The notes under the pieces were generated by a model that was not told where the DNA came from, did no database searches, and saw nothing but the letters and a program-made list of their open reading frames with translations. Below are positions 43,500 to 54,409 of a stretch of DNA of 64,000 nt, piece after piece. This DNA is from Saccoglossus kowalevskii (taxonomy: Eukaryota; Hemichordata; Enteropneusta; Harrimaniidae), in NCBI RefSeq assembly GCF_000003605.2, contig NW_003147276.1:407163-471162 (forward strand). The letters are read 5' to 3'. Positions within the stretch are counted from its first letter, which is position 1. Every line of letters starts with the position of its first letter. Made by a program: the position numbers and the translations under genes.

Positions 43500-43912
43500 C
43501 TGAAAGAGGACAAAATAATATCACTGTAAGTTTGGGTGCACTTAATTATAGTGGTGGTATTTGCAATATTGAAAAAAAGCCATGCATTTTAATAGCTCTA
43601 TGTAAAAGCTTTTAGGGTGTTTGGTTTTATCCTAATTTAATTGTAATTATGGTGTGAATTAGCTGTGGGGAGTGCTAATGCAAGCTAGTGACAGTAACAT
43701 ACTCCCAATAACTGTATATGTGGTGGCAGTAGTGTTGATGCCCAGGGTGTAGGAGGTCTTATCAGATCGTACCAATCTCTGTTCTTGCATTCCTATTACA
43801 GAACCTTACCTGCAAGCTTGTCTATAAACTTTTAATAAATCAAAATTCCTTTAATCAATATGGTTCTTATTTGTAAAATGGAACTGGTATAATCTTTATC
43901 TACAGCAGGTAG

Positions 43913-44075
43913 TTATGGTCTGCTCGGCAGCATAAATATTGGACATAGTTTGCTTGGAAGCAGGAATAGATATTAGCACGATCTGCTATGACGGGAAAGG
44001 TGGGTAGGTACTGGCATGGTCTGCTAGGACAGCAGGGTCAGGTGTTCACATGGTCTGCTTAGACAGCATTGGGAT
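43913..44075. repeat. Degenerate minisatellite, about 33-base units
   Basis: Repeated GGTCTGCT-x-GG/GA-CAGCA cores: GGTCTGCTCGGCAGCA, AGTTTGCTTGGAAGCA, GATCTGCTATGACGGG, GGTCTGCTAGGACAGCA, GGTCTGCTTAGACAGCA. Lies in the 2.9 kb intron between exons 30 and 29. Confidence 0.6.
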
Positions 44076-45332
44076 TGTATCTATTTAAAGTGAACAGCAG
44101 AGGCTTTGGAAAGCTTTGTGTAAACAGGAAAAGTTCTAATATGAACATCTGTCTGTCAGCTGTCTGTATAGTCAACTACCACAGTCAGTGTTGGCTCAGT
44201 CAGTGGTGCACATAGAGAGCTGGTCTTAGTATGGGCTTGCTATACTCAAGTGTGAAGCGAATACAATCTTGTACTGATAGTGTCTGGTACTTCTGATCAA
44301 TGAAGGTTGCAATATATATCGTAAGAAAGAAATAGACATTTTGAATTCATATTTCATGTGCAGTATTCTTAGTCATGAGATCAGTCATTGGTCTAAGGAT
44401 AACAGGAGTAAGTTTTTGTAGGTCTGTAGTGAATGGGAATGTGTGGTGTATTCTGGGTTCTTTTTTTTTTATTTATTTCATTTACTTTATTCATATTTTC
44501 TTCTTTTATTTATTTTTCTTGTGTGATATTCTGTGCGTCTTTTGTTCAGTAGCAGGGGAAGTTGTTTGTACGAGTCAAGAGAGAAAGACAATACCAACAA
44601 CCTTAGAAATGCAGTTTGCTTGGCCAAAGACCAGCATTTAATATTTCAACTAAGATCATTACAAAGCGTAAAGATGGTTAGCAAGTTAAGTCTTTGTATC
44701 TAGAACTGTTTCCTGAAGCTGGATACTGATTGGTTGGTTCTTCACAAAGCACAGTCATGATTGGTGGAACTTATCATGTGATTCAGGGGATATTTTGTTA
44801 TGCAAAGTGTTATCCTTATTTTGAATTTCAGGAAACAGTTGCTAATATAAAGACTTCAAATATACACCTTAAATAAAATCAGCATTTTCTATCCAAATGA
44901 GCTTCTAGATGGTCAATAATAAAATCTAAGTGCAGGTGAAATGGGAATACCAGTTTTTATTTCCTTCCAGTTGGCTGATGTAAAACTTGGGATGTTTTTT
45001 TTTTTTGTTTTTTTTACTTGAATGGTATTTATACATCATTGTTAGTAGCGAAGATGAAAAAAGTGTCCCAAGAAGTAAAGTAAGAGCAGCTATAAGAAGA
45101 ATGCATTGAAAGAAAAAATCTAAATCTTACAAAATCGAGCTTATTTTAAAAGAGATAGTAAGTACAGATAATACAATTATGAAAAATCAAAAACAAAATT
45201 GAATATGTGAAAGAAGTTGTGCAGTCATTGGAGAAAATTATATAAAACACAAGGTCAAGGGCGATCAGTTGAAAGAAAAGGCATGAATAGATTCAACCCC
45301 TGAGTTTATTTATTGAATGGCAGTAATCTGTG

Positions 45333-45416
45333 ATTCAAATCAGCCAATGGCAGAGTGGAAGTAATTCAAACCAGCCAATGGCAGAGTAGAAGTAATTCAA
45401 ATCAGCCAATGGCAGC
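45333..45416. repeat. Three 31-base tandem repeats with CCAAT boxes
   Basis: ATTCAAATCAGCCAATGGCA, GAGTGGAAGTA repeats at 45,333, 45,364 and 45,395. Each unit carries one CCAAT pentamer, spaced exactly 31 bases. Same intron as the minisatellite at 43.9 kb. Confidence 0.85.
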
Positions 45417-46404
45417 ACAATTTCTTTCAATATTGATTTCAGATCATTATGATTGCAGTTCTGCCAGCAAAACATTTTCTTTTTAAAAAAAAACAGCTGG
45501 CTAATTTTGCTTCCAAGGTGAATTAAAAAAGATCATAGCACCACAACAACCACACAGTAGTAAGGCTGCAATTTTAGATTACATCATATGAATACCTTAC
45601 CTGTCATATAATGTAATCAAATAACGAAGCCCTGCAAGTCTAAATTCGAGGGTCTGCTGATTAGTTTCACACATCTAAAAGTCCTGAAGGTTTTTTTTAA
45701 CTTAGGCTGGAGAATCGGTTTTGGCCACTACCTGATTTACTCCGTTTATTTACTTATTTGTTTCATTAATTTTTTTTTTGCTTTAAGTTTTTCTTTCGTA
45801 CTTGTCTTTTGTTTGTTTGATTTTTTTCAGTAATATTTTCAACAATGTAAAATGTCACTCTTAACTGAAAACAACATCAAAAGTCAGCATTATGTTCGCA
45901 ACACAGTGCAACTAGGCGAACCTAGTTTTCAAGTGCCATGCATCTCTAATAAAATAAGAATAAATTAAAAACAAAAAATACATTAAAATTATGCATGTCC
46001 CAGATGACATGATAACCCTATTGGCCCAATACAGCTGAACCCTACTAGTAGTAGTAAGTAGCCGGTTCGTTTTCAAAGGATACCATTTAGAATTCAAGAA
46101 TGAGAATCTTCTATATTTGTATTTTTTAACATGTCAAGCCATGTTAGAACTGTCAGTGTATTTACAATTTTCTGTAAATAACAATTGAAAATGTTTTTAT
46201 CACTTGTCAACTCTCCAGACATGCAAGCTTTCACAGAACGTACTCGCAAGCCACAGAGAACAGAGACCTTTTATGAAGCACAGCCAAAAAATGTGAAAAT
46301 TATAATAATTTAGGTTTTGTCTGCTTTGAGGATGAAGATTTCTCATGTCCTTGAAAATCTGATGCTGTAACCTTAGCCATAGTAATCATCATCATCAAAC
46401 ATAC

Positions 46405-46593
46405 CTTCCACTTTTAACATGGCTGATGATGAAACTGAACCCTGTGGGTTCGACGCTTCACATGTATATGTGCCTTCATCCTCTGGGAAGGCTTCCGTAA
46501 TGTGCAGCCTCGCCAATCCATCTTTGTAGGACATTTGGAAGAACTTGGAAGGCTTGATAATTGCCTTGTTCAGGTACCATGTGATGACTGGAT
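46405..46593 (-). CDS. ttn: Exon 29: second half of an Ig domain
   Basis: PVITWYLNKAIIKPSKFFQM, LHITEAFPEDEGTYTCEASN, PQGSVSSSAMLKVEG. Both core Cys present across exons 28/29. Last of the split Ig domains; from the next exon on, Ig domains are encoded whole. Phase 1-1. Confidence 0.92.
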
Positions 46594-46909
46594 CTGGAAA
46601 GAAGACATTTCATCAAACGATTACACAAAAAACACATCCAAGGTGTTTGAACGAATGAATTTTTAAATACACAGCTGCTGGATAATCCACCTAAAAGGGC
46701 AGGTTTTTGAATGAATCATGTCAAGTTTCATTCAGACTTAAAAGAAGGTATTATAATTCTTTCAAAGATGACTTTTCATTTTTAAATGTTGATGGCAGGC
46801 CAACTTAGCAGTATATTTAGGACTACTGTTCCATCCTTGGACAACACCAAAAAGTTGAGATTTTAAGAAAACAGACAAACAACTAACAGGTTATAACAAA
46901 ATGTCCTAC

Positions 46910-47059
46910 CTGGTCTACCTGTGACACTGCATTCAAAGATTGCTGGTGCACCTTCTCTGGTGGAGAAGTCCTTCAAAGTAATCCTCATCGAAGGGGCTTT
47001 AAATTCAGCTCTCATAGACTCAGTTTCAGATTCTACTTCAGAGATTCCTGGAGTACGAG
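46910..47059 (-). CDS. ttn: Exon 28: first half of an Ig domain
   Basis: PRTPGISEVESETESMRAEF, APSMRITLKDFSTREGAPAI, FECSVTGRPD. Two GT donors compete 9 bases apart: the downstream one (CCAG|GTAGGA) gives TGRPDPVITWYLN with exon 29 and a good Ig; the upstream one would delete RPG-type residues. I chose the downstream donor. Confidence 0.87.
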
Positions 47060-47278
47060 CTGAAAATAATATAAAGCAAGAAAAATTCAATGAATTATTG
47101 AGTAGTAGGGAAATAATCTTTATTTATTTGACAATAATGAGATAGGAAGCTGAGTGAACTTTGTTGAGATCTTCTCACTCTGTGGAAACTGCTTTGTGAG
47201 GAACATTCTCAGTAGAGACAATGAAAAACATTTTTTTTAAATTTACATTTACTGAAAGCAGAATACATGACAACTTAC

Positions 47279-47444
47279 GTTCAACAACGAGTTCAGCCTT
47301 TGCAGTCATTCTGCCAGCAGCGTTGACAGCCTCGCATGTATAAGTGGCAGAGTCCTCAGATTCAGATTGAATGATAAGAAGAGTATACTCTTTGCCTTCT
47401 TCCAACATCTTGAAACGTAGACCAGGGAAGATCTTAACACCACT
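47279..47444 (-). CDS. ttn: Exon 27: second half of an Ig domain
   Basis: SGVKIFPGLRFKMLEEGKEY, TLLIIQSESEDSATYTCEAV, NAAGRMTAKAELVVE. The F-strand Cys is present. Phase 0 in, phase 1 out with donor GTAAGT. Confidence 0.9.
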
Positions 47445-47750
47445 CTGTAAGCCAAGACAGACAATTGATAAACTTAACATCAATTTAATTTTTACTTCAC
47501 ACAAACTTGGGGCTAGTTTAGTGCAAGAATGGTAAAAGTTTGCTTTCAGCACAGGTTGGCAAAGTGATGGATAACAATGTATCATAATGAGCAACAAAAG
47601 ATTTCAATGTAGAAGGTTAGTCTTGTTTGTCTCCATAACTAAAAGGAAGAATGAAAACCTTTTGAAAAAGATACAACTTCTTTCTGTTACAGATACTAGG
47701 ATGTGTGAGTGTGATATGTGAGTGTTAATCTGTTCCTTATCTGTTCTTAC

Positions 47751-47896
47751 CTTGTACCATGTAACTTTAGGTCTTGGGGAACCTTCAATGAACACAGTGA
47801 ACTTTGCTGGTTCTCCTGCTTTGATGGTAATACCTTTCAAATTACTGGTAAAGGTTGGTGCAATCTTCTCTGATGGTTCTGGAGATTCTGCTCGAT
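47751..47896 (-). CDS. ttn: Exon 26: first half of an Ig domain
   Basis: DRAESPEPSEKIAPTFTSNL, GITIKAGEPAKFTVFIEGSP, RPKVTWYK. The B-strand Cys is Val. The intron falls just after the core Trp, phase 0, as in exons 14/15 and 22/23. Confidence 0.9.
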
Positions 47897-48581
47897 CTAA
47901 TAAATATGTCAGGGATAACGTTATATATGCAACAAAATTACAATTACATATTAGTTATGATTTATTAATACATATTTCTATGATTTAATATGAACAATGT
48001 ACTACATGATATATTTGAAAAGGAAACTAATATATGATAACAAATCACATGAATAACTCATGTACATTACCATTGTATCACATGCACATCACATGCACAC
48101 CTGACATTTATCACATGATCATATAGATATAATTTGTTAGTGACTATGGCTACCAGGGGTATTTCAACAAGCATTAATAATGAGAACCAATGTAGGGTTT
48201 GTTTTTTTTTAGTGAACTTTCATTTTAACAAATGGGTGGAAACTAATGGTTAATGGCATTCATCATGCAAGGAAGGATTTTTGGAATGAATAGGATTATA
48301 ATATTTTTAAAAAGCAGCTTCCATCCTACATAAATCCTGGGAGCAGAGAGTAGCATTTAAGCCAAGTTTTGCCTTATTGACAATTTTTTATATATATTTA
48401 TAAATATATAAACGGCACGATTTATTCTTTAAGTAATGGCGGCAAGCTGATACAAGAAGAAAAGGAAATGAAGAGAAAAAAGGAAAAGTGAGGCTGTGTA
48501 TATCCAAGACAATAGAAAATAAATAGAAAAGACTTGTGTGGGATGGAAGCTGGAGGTACATGCCAGAAACAACAAAGATAC
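47897..48581. other. Intron 25-26
   Basis: Nothing recognised. Confidence 0.8.
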
Positions 48582-49100
48582 CTTGTACAGTGAGTCTTGC
48601 TGAACAGGTTGCAGTGCCAGAATCGCTAACAAGCTGCACAGTGATGACACCTGCATCACCTACAAATACTTCAGGGATGATAAGTGAACTGTAATTCGAT
48701 GCCTTCTGTATATGATATTTATCAGAAGACTGAATCTCGGTGCCTTCCCGATACCACGTCACTTCAGGCTCAGGAACACCCTCAAACTTAATATCAAATC
48801 GTACTGTTTGACCCTCAATCATGTCATTGTCACTCAGTTTCATTACAAAATACGGTGGTTGGGTTTGTAATGTTACAGTTTTCTTCGAAACTGCATCTTC
48901 ACTTGGTTTAGGAGTTTCTTGCTTCGGAGGTTCTCTTATCGCCACACGCTTAGGCTCACCTTTTGGCGTTAATCTGGTAGCAGGTAATTTCTCTTTTCTA
49001 ACTTGTTGATCTTTTTCCATTTTATAAGTGGTTTCCATTGCTGTAGTCTTAGCTCTTTCAAATTTCTTTCCAAGTTCACTTGAAACTTCAACTCTTTCAC
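48582..49100 (-). CDS. ttn: Exon 25: charged linker plus Ig (I1-like)
   Basis: About 80 basic residues (SERVEVSSELGKKFERAKTT, METTYKMEKDQQVRKEKLPA and on), then an Ig: YFVMKLSDNDMIEGQTVRFD, IKFEGVPEPEVTWYREG, SSDKYHIQKASNYSSLIIPE, GDAGVITVQLVSDSG. Both core Cys positions are non-Cys (Ile and Val), so no core disulfide. The LGKKFERAKTTAMETTYK segment resembles the vertebrate Z9-I1 linker. Phase 1-1. Confidence 0.9.
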
Positions 49101-49207
49101 CTGGATAGAAAAAATAAAAAATGCAAGATATATTTATTAAAATTTTCTGTATGAAATTAAGTGATGTTTATGAATATAGCAATGAGAGAAGAAATGAGAA
49201 TACACAC

Positions 49208-49324
49208 TTTTGGGGATGGTTTTCAGCTGAGCACCTATTCCATGAGTTGGTACACAGCGTTTGTCCTTGAAAGCTTTTTTCAGTTCAACACTAACAGGTT
49301 CATGTCTTGATACAACCTTGGGCA
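49208..49324 (-). CDS. ttn: Exon 24: linker after Z9
   Basis: PKVVSRHEPVSVELKKAFKD, KRCVPTHGIGAQLKTIPK. Basic, no domain. Donor GTGTGT is weak but is the only one giving the phase needed by exon 25. In vertebrates the Z9 to I1 linker is also long and charged. Confidence 0.8.
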
Positions 49325-49426
49325 CTGAAAAAAATTATTATAATAATTAGGTTATGATAATTGATACTTGCAACCACCTTGAACATAGCAAACACAAAAC
49401 AAGATTAAAAAGTACAGTTAACTTAC

Positions 49427-49610
49427 TCATCTTGTGATGTTTGAGATGCACACCATATCCTTCTCTCCTGGAAATATCCAGTCGGGTAGTATGAGACACC
49501 TCGCCATATTTGTTCTTGGCAACCACTTTGATATCACCAGAATCATAATGCCGAGTTTTCGGGATTTCAAAATAGTGCAGACCATCAAAATCTACCTTAT
49601 AACGCGTACT
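49427..49610 (-). CDS. ttn: Exon 23: second half of Ig Z9 and following linker
   Basis: STRYKVDFDGLHYFEIPKTR, HYDSGDIKVVAKNKYGEVSH, then RREGYGVHLKHHKM. The DG[LI]HY...YD[ST]G[DE][IV]KV.A.N pattern and the following REx(F/Y) linker agree closely with vertebrate titin Z9. The F-strand Cys is Val. Phase 0 in, phase 1 out. Confidence 0.93.
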
Positions 49611-49797
49611 CTGCATAGAGAACAATAAAATAAATGCATGAAAGACAATGTATTGTAGTAAACCAACTCACTGCATGATTGATTTGAAGCTATGATAAAA
49701 CCAATTTATGCCACAGTCACTATGCGGCACACATTCAACTTTCCTGTATAAAATGTATTTCATACCCGTTCAAATTATTCAGAAGAATAATTAGTAC

Positions 49798-49981
49798 CTT
49801 ATGAATCATCTCTCCATCCTTATACCAATGTACACGTGGCAATGGATTGCCAGTAACACGGGCTGAAAACCGAGCTTGTTCTCCTTCTTGAACATGCAAA
49901 GCTTCTGGTAACTTCACAAGTTCTGGAGGTGCTGCTTCTTCATCATCTTCATCCATATCCTCAGGTGCCTTGATAAGACCC
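49798..49981 (-). CDS. ttn: Exon 22: first half of Ig Z9
   Basis: GLIKAPEDMDEDDEEAAPPE, LVKLPEALHVQEGEQARFSA, RVTGNPLPRVHWYKDGEMIH, K. The B-strand Cys is Ala. Phase 2 in, phase 0 out, with the intron in the C-C' region. Confidence 0.92.
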
Positions 49982-50169
49982 CTAGAAATAATAACCAGAA
50001 AGGTGGTCAAAAATGTTTAGGAACATTGGGAAGTTTATAAGTCTAAAATTTGTGATTTCACCAGCTAATGGAATCTGTTTTCAAAAATTTCAGTTCAGGA
50101 ACATTAGGAAAGCTCATTGGATTTCACAAGCTGACACAAATGTGTTTTCTGCAATTTCTTTTTGCTCAC

Positions 50170-50257
50170 TTTTTAATGGCTTCTTCAAACTCAATGGTTC
50201 TTTCAATTCCTCTCATTTCTTCTGGCAACTGGCTTACTGTGATAAGGGATGTTTTGG
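50170..50257 (-). CDS. ttn: Exon 21: kettin-type linker
   Basis: A 29-residue exon: AKTSLITVSQLPEEMRGIER, TIEFEEAIKK. The motif SLxxxSQLPE-x-(M/R)-x-G is the conserved linker that follows kettin-type Ig in sallimus/kettin and titin (SQLPEG in vertebrates). Located by acceptor TTGCAG, donor GTGAGC and matching phases on both sides; the frame would hit a TGA directly after the donor if not spliced there. Confidence 0.9.
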
Positions 50258-50564
50258 CTGCAAGGAATGATATGAAAATTATTATTACAAGTTAACCATA
50301 GTATTAAATTTTGGACAATTAATATTCTCTTGAAGAATTCACTGACAGATATTTATCCCACCCAAAATTCAATAGAAATATTTGTTGAAATGTTATCATC
50401 ATTTTGGTTCGTACAGACAGTTCCAGATATTGTATTTAGTTTTTGACCAAATGATTTTTAAATTTTTATCCACATTTCATGGCAGGAAAAGCAGACGGTA
50501 CACAATCATTTTGTTGCTGATGCCAAAAGTTGACAATGGCTATCAAAGGTTTTTTTTTTCTTAC

Positions 50565-50708
50565 CTTTGCACTTCAACTCAGCAGACATGGTATCAGAAC
50601 CGGAAATATTTGTTGCTCTACAAGAATAAGTTCCAGAGTCTTCCTCATAAACATATGCAATGTCCAAGGCAACAAATCCAAACTCATAGGTTGTCTTGAA
50701 ACGAGATC
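50565..50708 (-). CDS. ttn: Exon 20: second half of kettin-type Ig Z8
   Basis: SRFKTTYEFGFVALDIAYVY, EEDSGTYSCRATNISGSD and the G-strand. The EFGxxxLDxxYxxxxDSG pattern is the kettin-type E/F signature. Phase 1-1 with donor GTAAGA. Confidence 0.93.
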
Positions 50709-51141
50709 CTATAAAATTGAATTTAGAAAAAATTGAATAAGAAATACTTCAATTAACATGTCTAATCAAGAACAAATATGGTATAAAGACATATTAACCC
50801 CTCCATATATATTACTATCTTCATTTCATCATGGGTAAGGCACAAAAACAATGCAACATTAAAGTCAATTCTCATTCACTGCTTGACATTTACTAACACA
50901 ATAGAGAAACTTTGCATTGTTATGGTACTGTAAAATAATTTATTATAGCTGAAATTAATTTTCACTGAAAAGACATTTTGGGTGTTTCGTATGCAATTTA
51001 ATTTCACTGATTTTTGATGAGTTGAATGTAAAATATAGGAAAAAAGGTACATTCGCTGGATTTTATTTTCACTGAATCATTCCTTCAGCAAAAATTAATT
51101 CCAAGCCAAAATAAAGTATTTCAGAGTACAATCTTTCTTAC
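50709..51141. other. Intron 19-20
   Basis: Half of this intron is the family 1 palindromic element at 50,926-51,129. Confidence 0.8.
50926..51129. mobile_element. Palindromic MITE-like element, family 1 copy B
   Basis: Homologous to the element at 17.8-18.0 kb: shared stretches TAATTAATTTTCACTGAAA, GGGTGTTTCGTATG, TTTCACTGATTTTTGATGAG, TTCGCTGGATTTTATTTTCA. It ends about 12 bases from the donor of exon 19 at 51,141, so it fills nearly all of the space next to that splice site. Confidence 0.7.
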
Positions 51142-51368
51142 CTTGTGGTATTGGCTCATTGTTCTTAAACCATTCAATTTTCATGGATGGATCACCAAGA
51201 GGTAGAATACGGCCTTCAAAATGTGCATCTTCACCTTCCTTAAGTCTGATGTTAGCAATCTTTCTCTTGAATTCTGGTGATTGGACTTTCTCAGTCTGGT
51301 ACATCTCATCATCAGAGTATGTCTCTGGTTGTACATAGCTGGGTACTGTATGCTCAATCGGAGGAAGT
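51142..51368 (-). CDS. ttn: Exon 19: first half of kettin-type Ig Z8
   Basis: Linker LPPIEHTVPSYVQPETYSDD, then VQSPEFKRKIANIRLKEGED and AHFEGRILPLGDPSMKIEWF, KNNEPIPQG. The A-H-F-E-x-R-(x)3-GDP-(x)-M signature, with two extra residues in the B-C loop, is diagnostic of kettin-type Ig domains found in sallimus/kettin and vertebrate titin Z8. The core B-strand Cys is Gly here. Phase 2 in, phase 1 out. Confidence 0.93.
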
Positions 51369-51634
51369 CTGAAAATGAAATTGTAAATATGAAAATATTA
51401 ATTGTAGATTGCTTGACAATCACTTTTTTACTTTTCAATCAATTTGTTTTGTCAATAAAAAAAAACACTTTGCTCTGGTTTTTATTTTCCCTGTTTTTTT
51501 CTTCAGCGGAAACAAATTTTAATTACAAATTGAAAATCACAGAAAACAAGATAACTGTTTATTTCAGAAAGAGATACCACAAAACTTGAGATATTAGTTA
51601 AGGCATCTTATAATTAACAAGTTAGTTTACTTAC

Positions 51635-51835
51635 TCAGTTGGCTTCTCTCGCTTGGGAATAGTGAAATTTCTCTCTTCAGAGGGACCACGTTCATGTTTC
51701 TCCACTGACACATTAAGTTTAGCACGACAAGCGACTCTTCCTCCAGTATTGAAAGCTGTACAAGTGTACCATGCACTGTCAAATCGTGTACATTTATCAA
51801 TTGTTAAAGTATGGACACCATCTAAACCTTCCATC
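51635..51835 (-). CDS. ttn: Exon 18: second half of Ig Z7 and linker
   Basis: MEGLDGVHTLTIDKCTRFDS, F-strand AWYTCTAFNTGGR, G-strand CRAKLNVSVE, then FTIPKREKPTE. The DSAWYT.TA.N.GR motif and the following charged Pro linker are as in vertebrate Z7. Ends in phase 2 (ACTGA|GTAAGT). Confidence 0.92.
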
Positions 51836-52103
51836 CTACAAAGTAAATAACAAAGTGAGATAAAAATACACACAAAATATCAATATGTGAATATATAGGC
51901 ACAGAACAGTATAGTAAATTTCAGCATAAATTAAATCTCACAGAAGATGACTACCATGATTCAGTAAGCAGTATGATTCTACTTTCTTGAGTTCCAGTTA
52001 TTTTTTCATCCAACTAGTCGCCACACATTTTCATTTATGTTGAACTAAACAATTGGTAAAAAACATGATGGTATTCAAAAAGGTTGTATTCAAAAATCTG
52101 TAC

Positions 52104-52269
52104 CTGTATGGTGTCTTTCCTCTTGTGATGTAATGCCCATCTTTCTTCCAACTGACTTGTGGTGTTGGTGTACCACTAACTTCACATCTGAATTCCACTG
52201 GTTGTCCTTCCTTTACCTGTGTGTTCTGGATTCGCTCCAAGAACTGTGGAGCTACTTTGCTAAGCTTAG
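52104..52269 (-). CDS. ttn: Exon 17: first half of Ig Z7
   Basis: PKLSKVAPQFLERIQNTQVK, B-strand VEFRCEVSGTPTPQVSWKKD, then GHYITRGKTPYR at the intron. The Ig is cut in its C'-D region, phase 2. Acceptor TTGCAG, donor GTACAG. Confidence 0.9.
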
Positions 52270-52447
52270 CTGCAAATAAAAAAAAACATAAAAGAGTTAT
52301 GTCTAGCTTCTACACAAAATTTCATAATAAATAAAGGTTGCAAAGATAAATGGCCTATATATAACTGACTAGTGCTACATCATGAGATGGTTGTATTCAT
52401 ATAATATTTTGTTTTTACTGAGTGTGTAACTGCAAGAATACACTTAC

Positions 52448-52794
52448 GATCAACTTCAAGCGTGACAGTAAATTGAGCTTCACCGGCTCTATTCTTTGCA
52501 ACACATGTATATGTTCCAGTATCTGATGGCACAGCATAAGTAATCAACAAAGCGTGAACGCCACCCTCATTAACAATGACTTTATGTGTAGCATCACTAG
52601 CGACCCGGTTACCATCTAAGTACCATTCCAAATCCGGTGGTGGGCGTCCAGTTAGACGGCAGTTGAAGCGAGCTATCTGGCCTTCACGAATGTGGAGATC
52701 ACGAGGTACTTCACGGAAGTTTGGACGGATGTGTTTCTCTTTCACTTCGCTCTCTTGGGGTCCTCTATCTGGTGTTCTGTATGGTGTGGTATCC
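52448..52794 (-). CDS. ttn: Exon 16: Ig Z6
   Basis: Linker DTTPYRTPDRGPQESEVKEK, then a full Ig: RPNFREVPRDLHIREGQIAR, B-strand FNCRLTGRPPPDLEWYLDG, E-strand VHALLITYAVPSDTGTYTCV, ending AKNRAGEAQFTVTLEV. The THKVIV...G.H/QSLII and NRAG patterns match vertebrate titin Z6 and also the palladin/myotilin Ig subgroup. Both core Cys present. Phase 2 in, phase 1 out. Confidence 0.93.
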
Positions 52795-53008
52795 CTGTCA
52801 TTAAAAGAAAAGCAAACATAAATGATTGAAGAAACACATTTGCATATACCAGTTACGGTAACCAGCAGGTAATTAGATACAGTTAAACAGACATAAAATT
52901 TTTCAATTTCATGAGACAATCATTCCGCGAGGAGACTTTCATAAAATTTATGAGAATGACATTAAATTAAGTAAATTTCTAGAGCAGTAAAATTTATCGA
53001 GTACTCAC

Positions 53009-53250
53009 CGTTTGACCATTAAAGCCATGCGGCCTCTCATGTGCTCTGATTCTTCGCTGACACCAGCAGGTTCAACAAGGAGTCGTCCTACAGTCTTGGC
53101 ACGTCCAGCAATGTTCATTGCTAGCACCATGTATGTACCACTATCTTCTGGTAAAGACATATTGATGCGTAGTGAACAAAATCCCTCAGTATAACGTATG
53201 TCATATCTTGTGGATTTATGGATTATCTGTCCATCCTTGTACCATTGTAC
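53009..53250 (-). CDS. ttn: Exon 15: second half of Ig Z5 and linker
   Basis: VQWYKDGQIIHKSTRYDIRY, then the E/F strands LRINMSLPEDSGTYMVLAMN (F-strand Cys replaced by Val, near vertebrate Z5 GIYTAFASN), LLVEPAG, and a basic linker MRGRMALMVKR. Ends in phase 2 with donor GTGAGT. Confidence 0.92.
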
Positions 53251-53362
53251 CTAGAGTATTAACAAATATTATTACTACAGTTCAAGAACATGAACGCTGT
53301 GTCCAATAAGAGATCATTAGAGTATTTAAACTACAAAAGAAGAGAGCCTAAGCAATACTTAC

Positions 53363-53596
53363 TTTAGGCTTTGGGTAGCCATCAACTCTGCAAGTAAGCG
53401 ATGCCGAGCCTCCTTCTAACAGCTTGAAGCTTTTCAGTTCTTTAACAAACTCAGGTGCTCTAGCCTGGTCCAAGGGAATGTCACTTACATCCATTTCAGA
53501 CTCGGTTAGCTCAGTCTCTGTACCAGTATCAGGTTTGGTTTCACGGAATGAGATTTCATGTTGAAGACGATCTTCGAAGCTTGGCGTTTTCAAGTC
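53363..53596 (-). CDS. ttn: Exon 14: FxxRLxxEIxYR copy 3 plus first half of Ig Z5
   Basis: Opens with DLKTPSFEDRLQHEISFRET, an acidic stretch ending SEMDVSDIPLDQARAPEF, then Ig strands A to B/C: LLEGGSASLTCRVDGYPKPK. In vertebrate titin an SFEERLIKEIEYR helix precedes Z5 in the same way, followed by an acidic stretch and the Ig. The Ig is interrupted by an intron right before VQWYKDG. Phase 0-0. Confidence 0.92.
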
Positions 53597-54304
53597 CTAC
53601 ATGAGAAAATAAATCTCATAAATGAGTTTAAGTGTGAATTTCATCAGAGCAAATAAGATACATGGATGATACATTAACAACAACGTTGAAAATTAATACA
53701 GTCTTTCTGAAAATGGAGATGGTGCTAATGAACACATCAAAGTGAGAGATCGTCCTGGAGTAAAAAGATACTATGGTACTCATCTGACTTTTCGCAAAGG
53801 GTACTCAGCTCCAGAAATCAAGTGGAGATGGGCGCTAAGTTGGAGAGTATGGTAGATTCACAAATATTTATATGTGCATCTCAATGACGTTGGTTCACCA
53901 GGAAAAGTAACAACATGACAAATGAATTGGGTTGGTTAACAAATATAAAGTTATTATCATTTGATCAATATTTTAATAAGGGATTATTAAAATAACTTTT
54001 AACCACCTTATCACAAATTCTATCAAAGAATATAAACTTCTGAACATTATTAATTTGGTTAATTTGCCAAATAACATTGTAACAATGTCTGTCAGAATGT
54101 TTTTACAGATAGTATAAGTAATAAGGTAATTAAGTTGGATTGTTGGACACATTATACTGAAAATGAAAATTGAAATCAGTGTTAATTTGAAGGTGTACAT
54201 CAGTGTGCATATCTATCAATGCAGTGTAATGACTGTGAAACAAGGCATGAGACTAAGACTAGGATGGCAAACAGACACACAGTGATTAAAGCCATTAGAA
54301 CAAC
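53597..54304. other. Intron 13-14
   Basis: Nothing recognised; no further copy of the FxxRLxxEIxYR exon was found in it. Confidence 0.75.
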
Positions 54305-54409
54305 CTCTAGCAAACTGCTTTCCAAATCGGATTCAGTCAAACTGCTTTTCTTCTGTCGGTACACAATTTCTTTGTGCAGTCGTGCTTCAAATGGTGACAC
54401 TCTGAAATC
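54305..54409 (-). CDS. ttn: Exon 13: FxxRLxxEIxYR cassette, copy 2
   Basis: 35 codons, phase 0-0: DFRVSPFEARLHKEIVYRQK, then KSSLTESDLESSLLE. Amphipathic helix followed by an acidic Ser-rich tail. Paralogous to exons 12 and 14. Can be skipped or included without a frame change. Confidence 0.87.

Larger units (their letters stand above)
43500..46404. other. Intron 29-30 (2.9 kb)
   Basis: Contains the minisatellite at 43.9-44.1 kb and the CCAAT tandem repeat at 45.3-45.4 kb. A plus-strand open frame at 44,375-44,641 is low-complexity Phe/Ile and not supported. Confidence 0.78.

Noticed and set aside
44375-44641. Plus-strand open frame with a hydrophobic Phe/Ile stretch resembling a membrane protein
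   Set aside because: The hydrophobic part comes from a T-rich tract (TTTATTT...); no upstream signals, no homology that I recognise.
51142-52794. Separate palladin/myotilin-like gene around the Z6-Z7 Igs
   Set aside because: The Z6-like Ig resembles palladin Igs, but phases and order join it seamlessly to the titin Z5 and Z7 exons on both sides.
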